From assembly GCA_902592935.1 (NCBI GenBank), contig CACJGD010000001.1, forward strand, positions 31,337 to 95,336: 64,000 nucleotides of DNA, read 5' to 3'. Each line of letters opens with the position of its first letter. Positions within the stretch are counted from its first letter, which is position 1. The DNA comes from an uncultured Pelagibacteraceae bacterium. Its GTDB lineage: Bacteria; Pseudomonadota; Alphaproteobacteria; Pelagibacterales; Pelagibacteraceae. The notes under the pieces were generated by a model, which saw only the letters and a list, made by a program, of their open reading frames with translations, was not told the DNA's origin and made no database searches. This document shows positions 21,463-33,115 of the stretch, piece by piece. The position numbers and the translations under genes are program-made.

Positions 21463-22662
21463 ATGAGCATAATATCAGACAGTTTAAAGAAGATTAAACC
21501 ATCACCTACCATTGCTGTCACTCAAAAAGCAAGAGAATTAAAAGCTGCTGGAAAAGATGTTATTGGACTTGGTGCAGGGGAACCAGATTTTGATACTCCA
21601 GATAATATTAAGCAAGCAGCTATAAAAGCTATTAATGATGGTGATACTAAATACACTGCGGTAGATGGCACTCCAGCATTGAAAAAAGCAATCGTAGAAA
21701 AATTTAAAAAAGAAAATAATTTAGATTATACAAATGATCAAATTACAGTTGGCGCTGGTGGAAAGCATGTAATTTACAATGCAATGATGGCCACATTAAA
21801 TGAAGGAGATGAGGTTATAGTGCCCGCTCCTTATTGGGTGTCTTATCCTGATATAGTTTTATTAGCGGGTGGAAAACCAGTAATAATGGAATGTGATGAA
21901 AAACAAGGTTTTAAAATAAATCCAAATGATCTTGAGAAATTTATAACTCCAAAAACAAAATGGATTATTCTTAATTCTCCTTCAAATCCAACTGGAGCAT
22001 GTTATTCAGAGCAAGATATTAAAGCTATTGCAGCTATTTTGGAAAAGCATAATCATGTGTATATTTTAAGCGATGATATTTATGAGCATGTCACTTATGA
22101 GGGCTTCAAATTTTTTACAATTGCTCAAATTGATAGTTTAAAAGATAGAGTGCTTACAATGAATGGTGTAAGCAAAGCTTACTCAATGACAGGCTGGAGA
22201 ATAGGATATGCAGCTGGTCCAAAAGACATTGTCAAAGCTATTGCTAAAATTCAATCACAATCAACAACCAATCCTTCTTCTATTAGCCAAGCAGCTGCAG
22301 TTGAGGCACTTAGTGGAACACAAGATTTTATTAAAGAAAGGGCAAATTCTTTTCAGGAGAGAAGAGATTTTGTGGTTAATGCTTTAAATACGATAGATGG
22401 AATTGAATGTTTGAATCCAGATGGAGCGTTCTATGTTTTTCCAAGTTGCAAAGGTTTAATGAGCAAAAAAGATCCAAATGGAAATGAAATTAAATCTGAT
22501 ACTGATTTTGTTCAATCATTATTAGAGAATAGTGGAATTGCTGTAGTCCAAGGATCTGCATTTGGTTTAGAAGGTTTTTTCAGAATTTCTTACGCAACAT
22601 CTATGGATAATCTTAAGAAAGCAATGGAAAAAATTTCTAATTTTTGTAATAGTTTAAACTAA
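21463..22662 (+). CDS. aspC: Aspartate aminotransferase, class I (start chosen at ATG 21463 inside the 21409 ORF)
   Basis: 'PSPTIAVTQKARELKAAGKDVIGLGAGEPDFDTP', PLP site 'SKAYSMTGWRIGYAAGP'; first 18 codons of listed ORF overlap the divergent uvrB start. Confidence 0.92.
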   Translation: MSIISDSLKKIKPSPTIAVTQKARELKAAGKDVIGLGAGEPDFDTPDNIKQAAIKAINDGDTKYTAVDGTPALKKAIVEKFKKENNLDYTNDQITVGAGGKHVIYNAMMATLNEGDEVIVPAPYWVSYPDIVLLAGGKPVIMECDEKQGFKINPNDLEKFITPKTKWIILNSPSNPTGACYSEQDIKAIAAILEKHNHVYILSDDIYEHVTYEGFKFFTIAQIDSLKDRVLTMNGVSKAYSMTGWRIGYAAGPKDIVKAIAKIQSQSTTNPSSISQAAAVEALSGTQDFIKERANSFQERRDFVVNALNTIDGIECLNPDGAFYVFPSCKGLMSKKDPNGNEIKSDTDFVQSLLENSGIAVVQGSAFGLEGFFRISYATSMDNLKKAMEKISNFCNSLN

Positions 22663-23676
22663 TCCCAATTCAACAACTGATTTTGCGTTCTCACTAATAC
22701 AATTTTTTGCAGGTTTAAATTTAAAACCTAATAATTCTTCTGCATAAGAGGTGTCTGTTTGCATTAAAATTCCAAGATCAGGAATCATCATTTTAGCACT
22801 TGAGTCGATATAACTAATTAATTTAACCATAAAATTTGGCAATTCTTTTTTAGGAAGTTTTTTTGCATACCCAGGCATTGCCTCTGCCATTAATTGAGAT
22901 AACTCAACTAATTTTTTAACTTCTTTTCCAACAATTAATCTTCTCCCTCCAACTTTAGTATTTCCAATACAAGCAACATGAGCTTTTGCTATATCCTTCA
23001 CATCAGAAATTAAAACTGCAAATTTAGGTGCCCCTGGAAATTTACCCTTCAAAAATTGTCTAACATATTCTATGGAAGTTCCACCTTTTGTATCTAAAGC
23101 ATCACCAAATACTCCACCCGGATTAATAGTAGTTAATTTGTTTCTTAATCCTTTGTTTTCCATTAATTTCCAAGCAGCTTTTTCAGCTTTTGTTTTTGAT
23201 AAAAAATAATCATTAACTCCTTCTATCCAATTTTCATCTGTCCAGTCATTTTCACCAAATGTGTAAGGATTGCTTCTGTTAGGCTTTCTAAACATTGCAA
23301 CAATTGAGGATGTTTTAATTATTTGCTCGACTCCAGCATTAATACCAGCATTTAAAACTCTTAAAGTTCCATCTACGGCAACAGGTAACAAAAACTCTCT
23401 ATCTTTTGAAACTTTCATAGGAAATGGTGAAGCAATATGAAAAATATATTTACATCCTTCTGCAGCTTTATTCCAACCCTCATCTTTCAAAAGATTTAAT
23501 TCAATAAAAGACAATTTTTCTATTGGTGCATGTTTTTTTATTGTTTCTTTAGTTTGATCGATTAAATCTTTATTTCTGACAGTTCCTAATACCTCATAAC
23601 CCTTATTTAATAGTTCTATTGCTGTATGCTTTGCTATCCATCCACTTATTCCGGTTAATAATACTTTATCTGTCAT
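22654..23676 (-). CDS. NAD-dependent epimerase/dehydratase, dihydroflavonol-4-reductase-like
   Basis: 'VLLTGISGWIAKHTAIELLNKGYEVLGTVRN', 'YFLSKTKAEKAAW', 'INPGGVFGD'. Confidence 0.8.
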   Translation of the reverse strand: MTDKVLLTGISGWIAKHTAIELLNKGYEVLGTVRNKDLIDQTKETIKKHAPIEKLSFIELNLLKDEGWNKAAEGCKYIFHIASPFPMKVSKDREFLLPVAVDGTLRVLNAGINAGVEQIIKTSSIVAMFRKPNRSNPYTFGENDWTDENWIEGVNDYFLSKTKAEKAAWKLMENKGLRNKLTTINPGGVFGDALDTKGGTSIEYVRQFLKGKFPGAPKFAVLISDVKDIAKAHVACIGNTKVGGRRLIVGKEVKKLVELSQLMAEAMPGYAKKLPKKELPNFMVKLISYIDSSAKMMIPDLGILMQTDTSYAEELLGFKFKPAKNCISENAKSVVELGLV

Positions 23677-23709
23677 AATATTTAACCTCCGTTTAGTTTT
23701 AATCTCAAA

Positions 23710-24654
23710 TTAGTGAGATAGGAATTTTTCTGCTTCTAATGCTGCCATACACCCCATTCCTGCAGCAGTAACGGCTTGTCTAAAAGTTTTATCTTTAACA
23801 TCTCCAGCAGCATAAACACCAGGAACATTTGTCTCTGTAGAATCTGGTTTAGTAACTAAATAACCTTCATTGTCCATTTCCAACTGATCTTTAAAAAGTT
23901 TAGTTGCAGGATCGTGACCAATTGCAATGAAAACACCATCTAGTTTTAATTGTTGTACATTATTTGTTTTTATATTTTTAATTTTTAAACCTTTAACATT
24001 TTTAGGATCTTTATCTCCAATTACATCTTCAACTACCGAATCCCAAATAATTTCTATTTTTTTATTTTCCATTAATTTTTTTTGAAGCATTTTTTCAGCT
24101 CTTAGACTATCTCTTCTATGAATTAATTTTACTTTTGAAGCAAACTTCGTAAGAAACATTGCTTCCTCTACGGCAGCATTTCCCCCACCAACTACAGCAA
24201 CCTCTTTATCTTTAAAAAAGAAACCATCGCAAGTAGCACATGCTGAAACTCCAAAACCTCTAAATTCCTGTTCTGATTTTATATTTAACCATCTAGCTTG
24301 TGCCCCAGTAGATATAATAATACTATCAGCAGTGTATTTCTTACCACTATCACCAATTGCTTCAAACGGTGAGCTTTTTAAATTTACAGATCCAATATGG
24401 TCTTCAATCATTTCAGTTCCAACTGCTTTTGCCTGTTCTTTCATTTGATCCATTAACCATGGTCCTTGAATAACCTCAGAAAATCCTGGATAATTTTCAA
24501 CATCAGTTGTAGTCGTTAATTGTCCTCCTGGCTCAGATCCATAAACCAAAATGGGATTTAACATTGCACGAGCAGCATAAACTGCTGCAGTGTATCCGGC
24601 AGGGCCGGATCCAATTATCAACACTTTTGTGTGTTTAGTTGGATTTTGACTCAT
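23710..24654 (-). CDS. trxB: Thioredoxin-disulfide reductase
   Basis: 'IIGSGPAGYTAAVYAARA', redox centre 'ACATCDGFF', 'GVYAAGDVKDKTFRQAVTAAGMGCMAALEAE'. Confidence 0.96.
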   Translation of the reverse strand: MSQNPTKHTKVLIIGSGPAGYTAAVYAARAMLNPILVYGSEPGGQLTTTTDVENYPGFSEVIQGPWLMDQMKEQAKAVGTEMIEDHIGSVNLKSSPFEAIGDSGKKYTADSIIISTGAQARWLNIKSEQEFRGFGVSACATCDGFFFKDKEVAVVGGGNAAVEEAMFLTKFASKVKLIHRRDSLRAEKMLQKKLMENKKIEIIWDSVVEDVIGDKDPKNVKGLKIKNIKTNNVQQLKLDGVFIAIGHDPATKLFKDQLEMDNEGYLVTKPDSTETNVPGVYAAGDVKDKTFRQAVTAAGMGCMAALEAEKFLSH

Positions 24655-24675
24655 ATGAAAGCTATATAGTGATTA

Positions 24676-25620
24676 ATGTCTAAATTAAAAGGTATTTTAT
24701 TAACCCAGGGAATGCATGGTATGATAAGCCAGGTAGAAGGTTTAGCTAAAGCTTTAGATTTGGATTTCACACACCACAAGGTTGAACTAAGTAGTTTTTG
24801 GAAAATGATACCGCCAAAGTATACGCCTATTTCTCAAAATGTTTATAACAAAATAAATCATAAAGAGTTTGATGTAATAATTTCCTGCGGTCGTAAAAGT
24901 GTAATTCCATCAATTCATTTAAAAAATACTGCTAATAAAAAAACATTTAATATCCATATTCAAGATCCAAAAGTAGATTTAAATCATTTTGATTTTGTTG
25001 TAGTTCCAGAGCACGACTCGTTAAATGGCCAAAATGTTATTAGTACTAAGGGTGCCATTCATTACCTCACTGAGAACGAAATTAATGAAAATAAAGATTA
25101 CCTAAAATCATTTATTAAAAATGACGAAAGGAAAATTTGGACATTAATTATGGGTGGTCCAAATAAATATTACGATTATTCAACTAAGAATATGAAGCAT
25201 ATTTTTACCAGTCTATATAAATTATTAAAAAAGCATGACTTTCAATTAGTTGTGATTCCCTCTATGAGAACACCAATTAACACTATTCATTATGCTAAAG
25301 AATTTTTCGGAGATAGTCACACTGTCATAATGGATGTTGATAAAAAAGCATATTTATCAGCTCTTGCAATAGCTGAAAATATTGTTGTTACATGTGATTC
25401 AAGTTCAATGATTTCAGAAGCAGCTTTAACTGGCAAACCAATTTATATAGCTAGTATCTTACCTAAAAGGAACGACAGAAGGTTTCAAAAATTTCGAAAA
25501 TTATTCAGAGAATTAAATATCACTCGAAATTTAGGTGAAGAAATAGAAAATTGGAACTATCAAAAACTTGATGAAACTAATAGAGTAGCAAGTATTATTA
25601 AACAAAAAATAAATTTGTAA
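24676..25620 (+). CDS. ELM1/GtrOC1-family (DUF1022-type) putative glycosyltransferase-like protein
   Basis: 'HIQDPKVDLNHFDFVVVPEHDSLNGQNVISTKGAIHYLTENEI', 'TCDSSSMISEAALTGKPIYIASI'. Confidence 0.7.
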   Translation: MSKLKGILLTQGMHGMISQVEGLAKALDLDFTHHKVELSSFWKMIPPKYTPISQNVYNKINHKEFDVIISCGRKSVIPSIHLKNTANKKTFNIHIQDPKVDLNHFDFVVVPEHDSLNGQNVISTKGAIHYLTENEINENKDYLKSFIKNDERKIWTLIMGGPNKYYDYSTKNMKHIFTSLYKLLKKHDFQLVVIPSMRTPINTIHYAKEFFGDSHTVIMDVDKKAYLSALAIAENIVVTCDSSSMISEAALTGKPIYIASILPKRNDRRFQKFRKLFRELNITRNLGEEIENWNYQKLDETNRVASIIKQKINL

Positions 25621-26285
25621 TGTCATTTTTAAATTCAATTCAAAATCAATCAAAAAAATACGAAACTCCATTTATCCATTGGGAGTATCATAATGCGCTT
25701 ACAGATGGAGCAATAGAAGAAATAATTAAGGCCGATATTCCAGATGTAAGCAAGCATAATCTTAGCTATGACGGCACTAGAGCAATTGATGGTGGCACAG
25801 CTGAATTTAGAGAAGGGATAGCATCTGGCGGTGAAGCAATAAAATTCAGATGTTTTGTGACAAAAGAAAATGAAAAACAATTTCCAAACCTGGTTAAATT
25901 TATTAATGAATTAAGATCTAAAGAGGTCTATCAAACTATCTCAAAAATGATTTATAAAGATTTATCTAATTCATTTGTTAGAGTTGAAGTTATTTGTGAT
26001 AGAGAGGGTTTTTGGCTGAAGCCTCATTGTGACATAAAAGAAAAACTAATGTCAGGATTAATATTTGTTAATAATGCCAATGAATCCGAGGATCTTGGTA
26101 CGGATTTTTATAATGAAAAGTTAGAAAAAGTTAAAACGGTTCCTTATAAAAATAACTACGGTTATATGTTTACTAGTGGCCCAAATACTTGGCATGGTAT
26201 GGAAAAGAAGAAAATTGTTAAAGAAAGACGTTGTATTCAGGTAAATTATGTTACTTTTGAAACTGATTGGAAGGTAAACTCTTAA
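25620..26285 (+). CDS. 2OG-Fe(II) oxygenase-like protein
   Basis: Candidate iron-site motif '[20 protein letters not shown]...[25 protein letters not shown]'; start coupled to preceding gene (TAATG). Confidence 0.7.
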   Translation: MSFLNSIQNQSKKYETPFIHWEYHNALTDGAIEEIIKADIPDVSKHNLSYDGTRAIDGGTAEFREGIASGGEAIKFRCFVTKENEKQFPNLVKFINELRSKEVYQTISKMIYKDLSNSFVRVEVICDREGFWLKPHCDIKEKLMSGLIFVNNANESEDLGTDFYNEKLEKVKTVPYKNNYGYMFTSGPNTWHGMEKKKIVKERRCIQVNYVTFETDWKVNS

Positions 26286-29200
26286 ACATCCTGAAGCGAA
26301 GTTACTTCTAATTTTTTTGTTTTTAGAGATCTAATTGCTTCCAAGCACGCTTGAGCTGTAGACATATTAGTACAATAAGGAACTTTATTTTTAAGTGCCG
26401 CTCTTCTAATCGCTATAGCATCACTTACTCTATGCTCTCTGTTTCCACCACCCGTATTAATGACGAGTGCAATTTTTTTTGAGTCCAAGACATCTACTAT
26501 ATGAGGAGATCCAGTGCTTACTTTATTTATAATTTTACATTTCATTCCATGTTTTCTAATATATTCAGCAGTTCCTCTAGTTGCGCATAGTTTAAATCTA
26601 AGATTAAGAAGCTCTTTTGCTAAATCTATTCCTTCATCTTTGTGTGAGTCTTTTAAAGATATAAAAGCTAATCCTTGTTTTGGTAATGAGTTAGCTGCTG
26701 CGATCTGACTTTTAGCAAATGCCATTCCAAAGTTTTTATCAAATCCCATAACCTCGCCTGTTGATTTCATTTCAGGTCCTAATAATAAATCACTGTTTGG
26801 AAATTTATTAAACGGGAATACAGCCTCTTTAACTGCGTACATACCTTTTGATTTATCTTTTAGATTAAACCTAGATAACTTTTCACCGGCCATTACTCTT
26901 GATGCAATTTTAGCTAGAGGAAGACCTTTAGCTTTTGATACAAAAGGAACTGTTCGACTTGCTCTTGGATTAACTTCGATCACATAAATTTTATCTTTTT
27001 TAATTGCAAACTGTATATTCATGAAACCTTTGACGTTTAAAGCTATAGCAAGTTTTTTGGTTTGATTTTCTATTTCTTTTAGAAGGTATGGTTTAATTGA
27101 TACAGGGGGTAGGCTACATGCTGAGTCTCCTGAATGAATTCCAGCTTCTTCTATATGTTGCATAATTCCTGCAACGTGAACTTGTTTTCCATCTGATATT
27201 GCATCCACATCTACTTCCATTGCATGATCGATAAATTTATCAATCAAAATTGAATTTTCTTCTGCAGCTTTAAATGCTTCTTCAACAAATTTTTTTAGCT
27301 GACTTTTTTCATGAACAATTTCCATTGCTCTTCCACCCAAAACATAAGAGGGCCTCACCATTAATGGCAACCCTATTTTATCCGCAATTTTTATTGCCTG
27401 ATTAAACGTCTTTGCAATTCCACTCTCTGCCTGTTTTAATTTTAATTTATTTAATAAATTTCTAAATCGGTCTCTATCTTCTGCTAAATCGATCGATGTA
27501 TATTGTGTTCCTAAAATTGGAAGCTTGTTGTCATGTAAGAATTTAGCAAGTTTAATTGGTGTCTGACCACCAAACTGAGCTATCACACCTATTAGATTTC
27601 CTTTTTCTTGTTCTTTTTTAATTATATTAAAAACGTACTCTTCTTTTAAAGGTTCAAAGTATAATCGATCACTTGTATCATAGTCTGTTGATACCGTTTC
27701 AGGGTTACAATTTATCATTATTGTTTCAAAACCAGCGTCTTTTAATGAAAAACTAGCCTGACAACAGCAATAATCAAACTCAATTCCTTGGCCAATTCTA
27801 TTTGGTCCTCCTCCAAGAATAATTATTTTTTTCTTATTAGATGGATCAGCTTCACAGTCAGAGTTAATTGAAAAATTTCTTTGATAAGTTGAGTACATAT
27901 ATGGAGTAAAAGATTTGAATTCAGCCGCACAAGTATCTACTTTTTTGTAAACCGGAAGTATTTTAAGTGCTGATCTTTTTCTTCTAACAACGTCTTCAGA
28001 AGTTTTAGTTAATTCTGAAAGTTTTTTATCTGAAAACCCTATTGATTTTATTCTATTAAATTCTACAAAATCTCTGGGAAGTCCGTTGCTTTTAATCTGT
28101 TTTTCACAATCAACTATCTCTTTAATTTGATCTAAAAACCAAGGGTCAATTTTGGATAAATTATATATTTTCTTTAAGTCTATTTTTTTTCTAATTGCTT
28201 CAGCGACTAGTAATATCTTATTTGGAATAGTTTCTTTAAGCTTCTTTTCAATTTGTTTTTTATTTAAATTAAAAATTCTGTCTAAACCTGAAAAACCAGT
28301 TTCAAGAGATACTAGCGCCTTTTGCATAGACTCCTTAAAGTTTCTTCCAATAGCCATTGCTTCACCCACTGATTTCATAGATGTTCCTAAAGTTACAGGA
28401 GAGGTTGAGAATTTTTCAAAAGTAAATCTTGGAATTTTTGTTACTACATAATCTATACTTGGCTCAAAAGATGCAGGTGTAACTTTAGTTATTTCATTTT
28501 TTAATTCATCCAGAGTATAACCAACTGCTAATTTTGCAGCCACTTTTGCAATTGGAAATCCAGTTGCTTTTGATGCAAGTGCTGATGATCTTGATACACG
28601 TGGATTCATTTCAATGATAACCATTCGACCATTTTTAGGATTGATAGCAAACTGAACATTTGATCCTCCAGTTTCAACTCCAATTTTTCTTAAACATGCA
28701 ATAGATGCATTTCTCATTACCTGGTACTCTTTATCAGTAAGAGTGAGAGCAGGGGCAATTGTGACTGAGTCACCAGTATGAATTCCCATCGGATCTATAT
28801 TTTCAATGGAGCAAATTATGATACAATTATCTTTCTTATCTCTTACAACCTCCATTTCAAATTCTTTCCAACCTTCCAAACATTCCTCAACAAGAACTTG
28901 ACTTACAGGAGACTCATGCAATCCATTTTTAACAATCTTAAAATAATCTTTTTTAGTTTTAGCTATTCCTCCACCGAGTCCACCAAGTGTAAATGCAGGT
29001 CTTATAATTGCAGGTAAACCAATTTTTTTTAGTACTTTTGATGCTTGGTTATTATTATTGACGATTTCAGATTTTGGTAAATCTAAACCAATATCAATCA
29101 TATTTTTTCTGAACTTTTTTCTATCTTCAGCGTTAGAAATTGCCTTTGAATTCGCTCCAATCAATTCTATTTTGTGTTTTTTTAAAACTCCTTTTTTCTC

Positions 29201-29506
29201 AGCTTCCATTGCAATATTAAGAGCAGTTTGACCACCCATAGTAGGTAGAATTGCATCTGGTTTTTCCTTTTTGAGGATTTTTTCTAGTACACTTATTGTA
29301 ATTGGCTCAATGTAAGTTTTATCTGCAACATCTGGATCTGTCATAATGGTTGCAGGATTTGAGTTTATTAAAACTACTTTATAACCTTCATCTTTCAAAG
29401 CTTTACAAGCTTGTGTACCTGAATAATCAAATTCACATGCTTGTCCTATAATTATTGGACCAGCACCCACGACTAAAATTTTTTTAATATCTTTTCTTTT
29501 TGGCAT
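26282..29506 (-). CDS. carB: Carbamoyl-phosphate synthase large subunit
   Basis: 1074 aa, duplicated ATP-grasp, '[52 protein letters not shown]'. Confidence 0.98.
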   Translation of the reverse strand: MPKRKDIKKILVVGAGPIIIGQACEFDYSGTQACKALKDEGYKVVLINSNPATIMTDPDVADKTYIEPITISVLEKILKKEKPDAILPTMGGQTALNIAMEAEKKGVLKKHKIELIGANSKAISNAEDRKKFRKNMIDIGLDLPKSEIVNNNNQASKVLKKIGLPAIIRPAFTLGGLGGGIAKTKKDYFKIVKNGLHESPVSQVLVEECLEGWKEFEMEVVRDKKDNCIIICSIENIDPMGIHTGDSVTIAPALTLTDKEYQVMRNASIACLRKIGVETGGSNVQFAINPKNGRMVIIEMNPRVSRSSALASKATGFPIAKVAAKLAVGYTLDELKNEITKVTPASFEPSIDYVVTKIPRFTFEKFSTSPVTLGTSMKSVGEAMAIGRNFKESMQKALVSLETGFSGLDRIFNLNKKQIEKKLKETIPNKILLVAEAIRKKIDLKKIYNLSKIDPWFLDQIKEIVDCEKQIKSNGLPRDFVEFNRIKSIGFSDKKLSELTKTSEDVVRRKRSALKILPVYKKVDTCAAEFKSFTPYMYSTYQRNFSINSDCEADPSNKKKIIILGGGPNRIGQGIEFDYCCCQASFSLKDAGFETIMINCNPETVSTDYDTSDRLYFEPLKEEYVFNIIKKEQEKGNLIGVIAQFGGQTPIKLAKFLHDNKLPILGTQYTSIDLAEDRDRFRNLLNKLKLKQAESGIAKTFNQAIKIADKIGLPLMVRPSYVLGGRAMEIVHEKSQLKKFVEEAFKAAEENSILIDKFIDHAMEVDVDAISDGKQVHVAGIMQHIEEAGIHSGDSACSLPPVSIKPYLLKEIENQTKKLAIALNVKGFMNIQFAIKKDKIYVIEVNPRASRTVPFVSKAKGLPLAKIASRVMAGEKLSRFNLKDKSKGMYAVKEAVFPFNKFPNSDLLLGPEMKSTGEVMGFDKNFGMAFAKSQIAAANSLPKQGLAFISLKDSHKDEGIDLAKELLNLRFKLCATRGTAEYIRKHGMKCKIINKVSTGSPHIVDVLDSKKIALVINTGGGNREHRVSDAIAIRRAALKNKVPYCTNMSTAQACLEAIRSLKTKKLEVTSLQDV

Positions 29507-30680
29507 TTTTTTTCATGTTGTTAATAAATTCTTGAAACAAATAAACACTATCTTGGGGTCCAGGATTAGATTCTGGATGATATTGAACTGAAAATATTGG
29601 TTTATCTTTAAGCTTTATTCCTTCAATAGTATTATCAAAAAGAGATTTATGAGTTACTTTAATTTTTTTTGGTAAAGTTTCTTCAACTACTACAAACCCG
29701 TGATTTTGACTGGTAATTTCAACTTTGTCATGAACTAAATTTTTAACAGGATGGTTTGCACCTCTATGTCCCAACTTCATTTTTTTTGTTTTGCCGCCTA
29801 AAGCTAATGCCAAAATCTGATGACCTAAACAAATACCAAATATAGGTAAATTATTTTTTATAAGCTCATTAATTATTGCGATTGAATATTTTCCAGTTGC
29901 AGCTGGGTCTCCCGGTCCATTAGATAAAAAAATTCCATTTGGTTTCAAACTTAGTATTTTTTGTGCATTTGTTTTGCAAGAAACAACAGTAACCTTGCAG
30001 TTGAAGTCGGAGAAATATCTTAAGATATTTTTTTTTATTCCATAATCAACTGCAACTACATGAAATAAATTTTTATTATTTTTTTTATACCCTGTCTCTT
30101 TTTTCCAGGTTTGAAGACCTCTCCAAGTATAATTTTTCTTAGTTGAAACTACTTGCGCAAGATCTAAATTTTTTAATCCACTCCATTTAATTGTGTTATT
30201 AGTTAGTTTACTAATATTAAATTTTCCATTTTTTGAATAAGATATTGTTCCCTTAGGTGCCCCTTTATCTCTTATAAAGTTTGTAAGGCCTCTGGTGTCT
30301 AAACCAGTAATTCCAACAATTTTATTTTTTTTAAGCCAAGCATCTAAATGTAGGAACGATCTGTAATTTGAGGGTGAAGTTATTTCAGAGTTAATTATCA
30401 CTCCTCTTGCCCATATTTTATCAGACTCATGATCTTCTTTATTAGTTCCAACATTTCCGATGTGAGGAAAGGTAAAGTTGATAATTTGACCTGCATATGA
30501 TGGATCAGAGATAATTTCTTGATACCCTGTTAAAGATGTATTAAAGCAAACTTCGCCTGTAGCTTCACCTTGGTATCCAATTCCAATTCCTCTAAATACC
30601 TTTTTATTTTCAAGAACTAAAACGCCTGTATTGATTTGGGATTTTGTTTTTGAGTTAGTTTTTTTTGCTTTTTTCTTCAA
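29484..30680 (-). CDS. carA: Carbamoyl-phosphate synthase small subunit
   Basis: Glutaminase triad region '[34 protein letters not shown]', '[13 protein letters not shown]'. Confidence 0.97.
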   Translation of the reverse strand: MKKKAKKTNSKTKSQINTGVLVLENKKVFRGIGIGYQGEATGEVCFNTSLTGYQEIISDPSYAGQIINFTFPHIGNVGTNKEDHESDKIWARGVIINSEITSPSNYRSFLHLDAWLKKNKIVGITGLDTRGLTNFIRDKGAPKGTISYSKNGKFNISKLTNNTIKWSGLKNLDLAQVVSTKKNYTWRGLQTWKKETGYKKNNKNLFHVVAVDYGIKKNILRYFSDFNCKVTVVSCKTNAQKILSLKPNGIFLSNGPGDPAATGKYSIAIINELIKNNLPIFGICLGHQILALALGGKTKKMKLGHRGANHPVKNLVHDKVEITSQNHGFVVVEETLPKKIKVTHKSLFDNTIEGIKLKDKPIFSVQYHPESNPGPQDSVYLFQEFINNMKKNAKKKRY

Positions 30681-30806
30681 TTACAACTCATGAGTTAAAG
30701 GTTAATACAATAATTGCTTTATTATCGCAACAGAGATGTAATATAAAAATGTAAAAAAACAATTTTTCTTTTGAAGAATTTTTTCTTTAAAGTAGATTAA
30801 AAAATT

Positions 30807-31268
30807 ATGTCATTAAAACAGACTATCGAAAACGAATATAAAAATGCTCTAAAATCTAAAGATAAAAAAAAAATATCAACCTATAGGTTAATATTATCCT
30901 CTATTAAGGATTTGGACATTGTTAACAGATCAGGCCCCAATAAAAAGGAAACCGATGACGAGGATATTAAGAAACTTTTGAAAAAAATGGTTAAACAGCG
31001 AGCCGAATCGATCGATATTTATAAAAAAAATAATAGAACAGACCTTTTAGAGGTTGAGCAAAATGAATATGATATTTTAACAAGTTTTTTACCAAAGCAA
31101 CTTAGTGAAGAGGAAACTAAGAAAATTTGTGCAGATGTTATTTTGAAAATTGGAGCAAATTCATTAAAAGATATGGGAAAAGTTATGGGTGAGCTCAAAA
31201 AAACTCATGCAGACGAAATCGATTTTTCTAAAGCAGGATCAATGATCAAAGAATTGTTGAATAAATAA
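30807..31268 (+). CDS. GatB/YqeY domain protein
   Basis: 'YRLILSSIKDLDI', 'EQNEYDILTSFLPKQLSEEE', 'DMGKVMGELKK'; directly before dnaG. Confidence 0.88.
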   Translation: MSLKQTIENEYKNALKSKDKKKISTYRLILSSIKDLDIVNRSGPNKKETDDEDIKKLLKKMVKQRAESIDIYKKNNRTDLLEVEQNEYDILTSFLPKQLSEEETKKICADVILKIGANSLKDMGKVMGELKKTHADEIDFSKAGSMIKELLNK

Positions 31269-33043
31269 TGAAATACCCAAAAGAGTATCTTGATGAAATT
31301 AAAAACAGGTTGAAAGTTTCAACGGTAGTATCAAAAACTGTTTCCTTAAAAAAAAGAGGTAAAGAATTTATAGGTTTGTCGCCTTTTAAAAATGAAAAAA
31401 CACCTTCATTTACTGTGAATGATGAAAAAGAATTTTATCACTGTTTTGCAACCTCAGAACACGGCAATATTTTTGATTTTGTAATGAAAACTCAAAACTT
31501 AAAATTTGGAGAGGCAGTTAAATACCTGGCTCAATTGGCGGGCATGCAGCCGTATATGTTTTCAAAGCAAGATGAAGAAAGAGAAAAAAAATGGAATGAG
31601 TATAAATCTATTTTTAGTAATTATGTTAATTTTTATCATAATGAACTTTTAAAAAACGAAAACTATTCAAATGCTAGAGATTATTTAAAAAACAGATCCC
31701 TGGGCAAAGATGAAGTAAAAAAATTTAAAATAGGATACATAGAAAAAAACTCGAATTTTCTTGAAAAATTAAAAAAAGATTACAGTGATCAAACTTTATT
31801 AGAAACAGGACTATTTTATTTTGATGAAAAAAAAAAAATTTATGTTGAAAGATTTAGAGGTCGATTAATATTCCCAATAAACAATATTTCAGGTCAACCA
31901 ATTGCTTTAGGCGGAAGAATTATTGAAAATTTAGATTATCTAGCCAAATATATAAATTCACCTGAAACAAATTTTTTTAAAAAAGGATCAAACTTATATA
32001 ATTTGGATTTAGCAAGAAAACTTTCTAATAAAATAGATCATATTTATCTGGTAGAAGGATACATGGATGTCGTAGGGCTGAGTAAAAATGGAATTGATAA
32101 TGTAGTAGCAAATCTTGGTACGTCTTTAACAGACAAACAGATTTTAACTTTAAATCAATTTTTTGATGATATTATTATTTGTTTTGATGGTGATGAAAGT
32201 GGATATAAAGCTGCTGTAAGAGCAGCAGAAAATTCAATTAAGGAATTAAAACCGGAAAAACAAATTTCTTTTTTGTTTTTGCCAGATAAGGAAGATCCAG
32301 ATAGCTATGTAAACAATTACGGCAAAGCTAATTTTTTAAATTTCACAAAACAGAGTAAATTATCAATTCATCAATTTATTTTTAGTCATTATAAAAAACA
32401 AACTACTAATAACCCTTCATCTATGGCTATTTTTGAGAAAAAACTTAGAAATATTGCAAATACAATTAAAGACGATTTTATAAAAAAATATGTCTTAGAA
32501 TATTTTTTGGAAAAAATTGCTGAGCTAACCCCACATTCTAACCAAAATAAAAAAAGAATTTATTTAAAAAAAACAAAATCTTTAGAAAGTACAAAAAAAC
32601 ATTTTAAAGAAACACAGTCTTTTACTGGAGTTGAATTAAAAGAGTTTTCTCTATTATATTTGGTTATAAATAACTTAGACTTGTTGCAAGCAAATATTCA
32701 TTTAATTGAAAATATTAAATTATTCAGTGAATTTAATAAAAAAATATTTGAAATGATAATTGAAAAATTAAAATCAGCTACACAAATTTCAATCCAAGAT
32801 CTTAACCTAGATAATCAATTAAATGAAAAAATAAATAAATTTGCTCCAATTAAATATATTCTTAAAAATCAATCTAGTGATGATCAAAAAATCATAGAAT
32901 TGCTAGAAGATATTTCTAGAGATTTAATGAATTATGACCTAGAATTTAGAATTCAAGAATTAGAATCGAAGTTTTCTGTTGATATGAGTGAGACTACATT
33001 TAATGAGTTAAAAGAGCTGAAAAAAAAGCAAAATCTCAATTAA
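31268..33043 (+). CDS. dnaG: DNA primase
   Basis: 'PFKNEKTPSFTVNDEKEFYHCF', Toprim 'HIYLVEGYMDVVGLSKNGIDNVVANLGTSLT', 'DGDESGYKAAVRA'. Confidence 0.95.
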   Translation: MKYPKEYLDEIKNRLKVSTVVSKTVSLKKRGKEFIGLSPFKNEKTPSFTVNDEKEFYHCFATSEHGNIFDFVMKTQNLKFGEAVKYLAQLAGMQPYMFSKQDEEREKKWNEYKSIFSNYVNFYHNELLKNENYSNARDYLKNRSLGKDEVKKFKIGYIEKNSNFLEKLKKDYSDQTLLETGLFYFDEKKKIYVERFRGRLIFPINNISGQPIALGGRIIENLDYLAKYINSPETNFFKKGSNLYNLDLARKLSNKIDHIYLVEGYMDVVGLSKNGIDNVVANLGTSLTDKQILTLNQFFDDIIICFDGDESGYKAAVRAAENSIKELKPEKQISFLFLPDKEDPDSYVNNYGKANFLNFTKQSKLSIHQFIFSHYKKQTTNNPSSMAIFEKKLRNIANTIKDDFIKKYVLEYFLEKIAELTPHSNQNKKRIYLKKTKSLESTKKHFKETQSFTGVELKEFSLLYLVINNLDLLQANIHLIENIKLFSEFNKKIFEMIIEKLKSATQISIQDLNLDNQLNEKINKFAPIKYILKNQSSDDQKIIELLEDISRDLMNYDLEFRIQELESKFSVDMSETTFNELKELKKKQNLN

Positions 33044-33115
33044 TCAGACCTAAATTAACAATGGATTTTTATATAATTGACACTATATAAGACCTTCAAA
33101 CTTACTAATATTGCT

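Noticed and set aside
30681-30806. Possible riboswitch or leader in the carA/yqeY divergent gap
   Set aside because: No recognisable aptamer core or strong hairpin-plus-T-run by eye; more likely simple divergent promoters.
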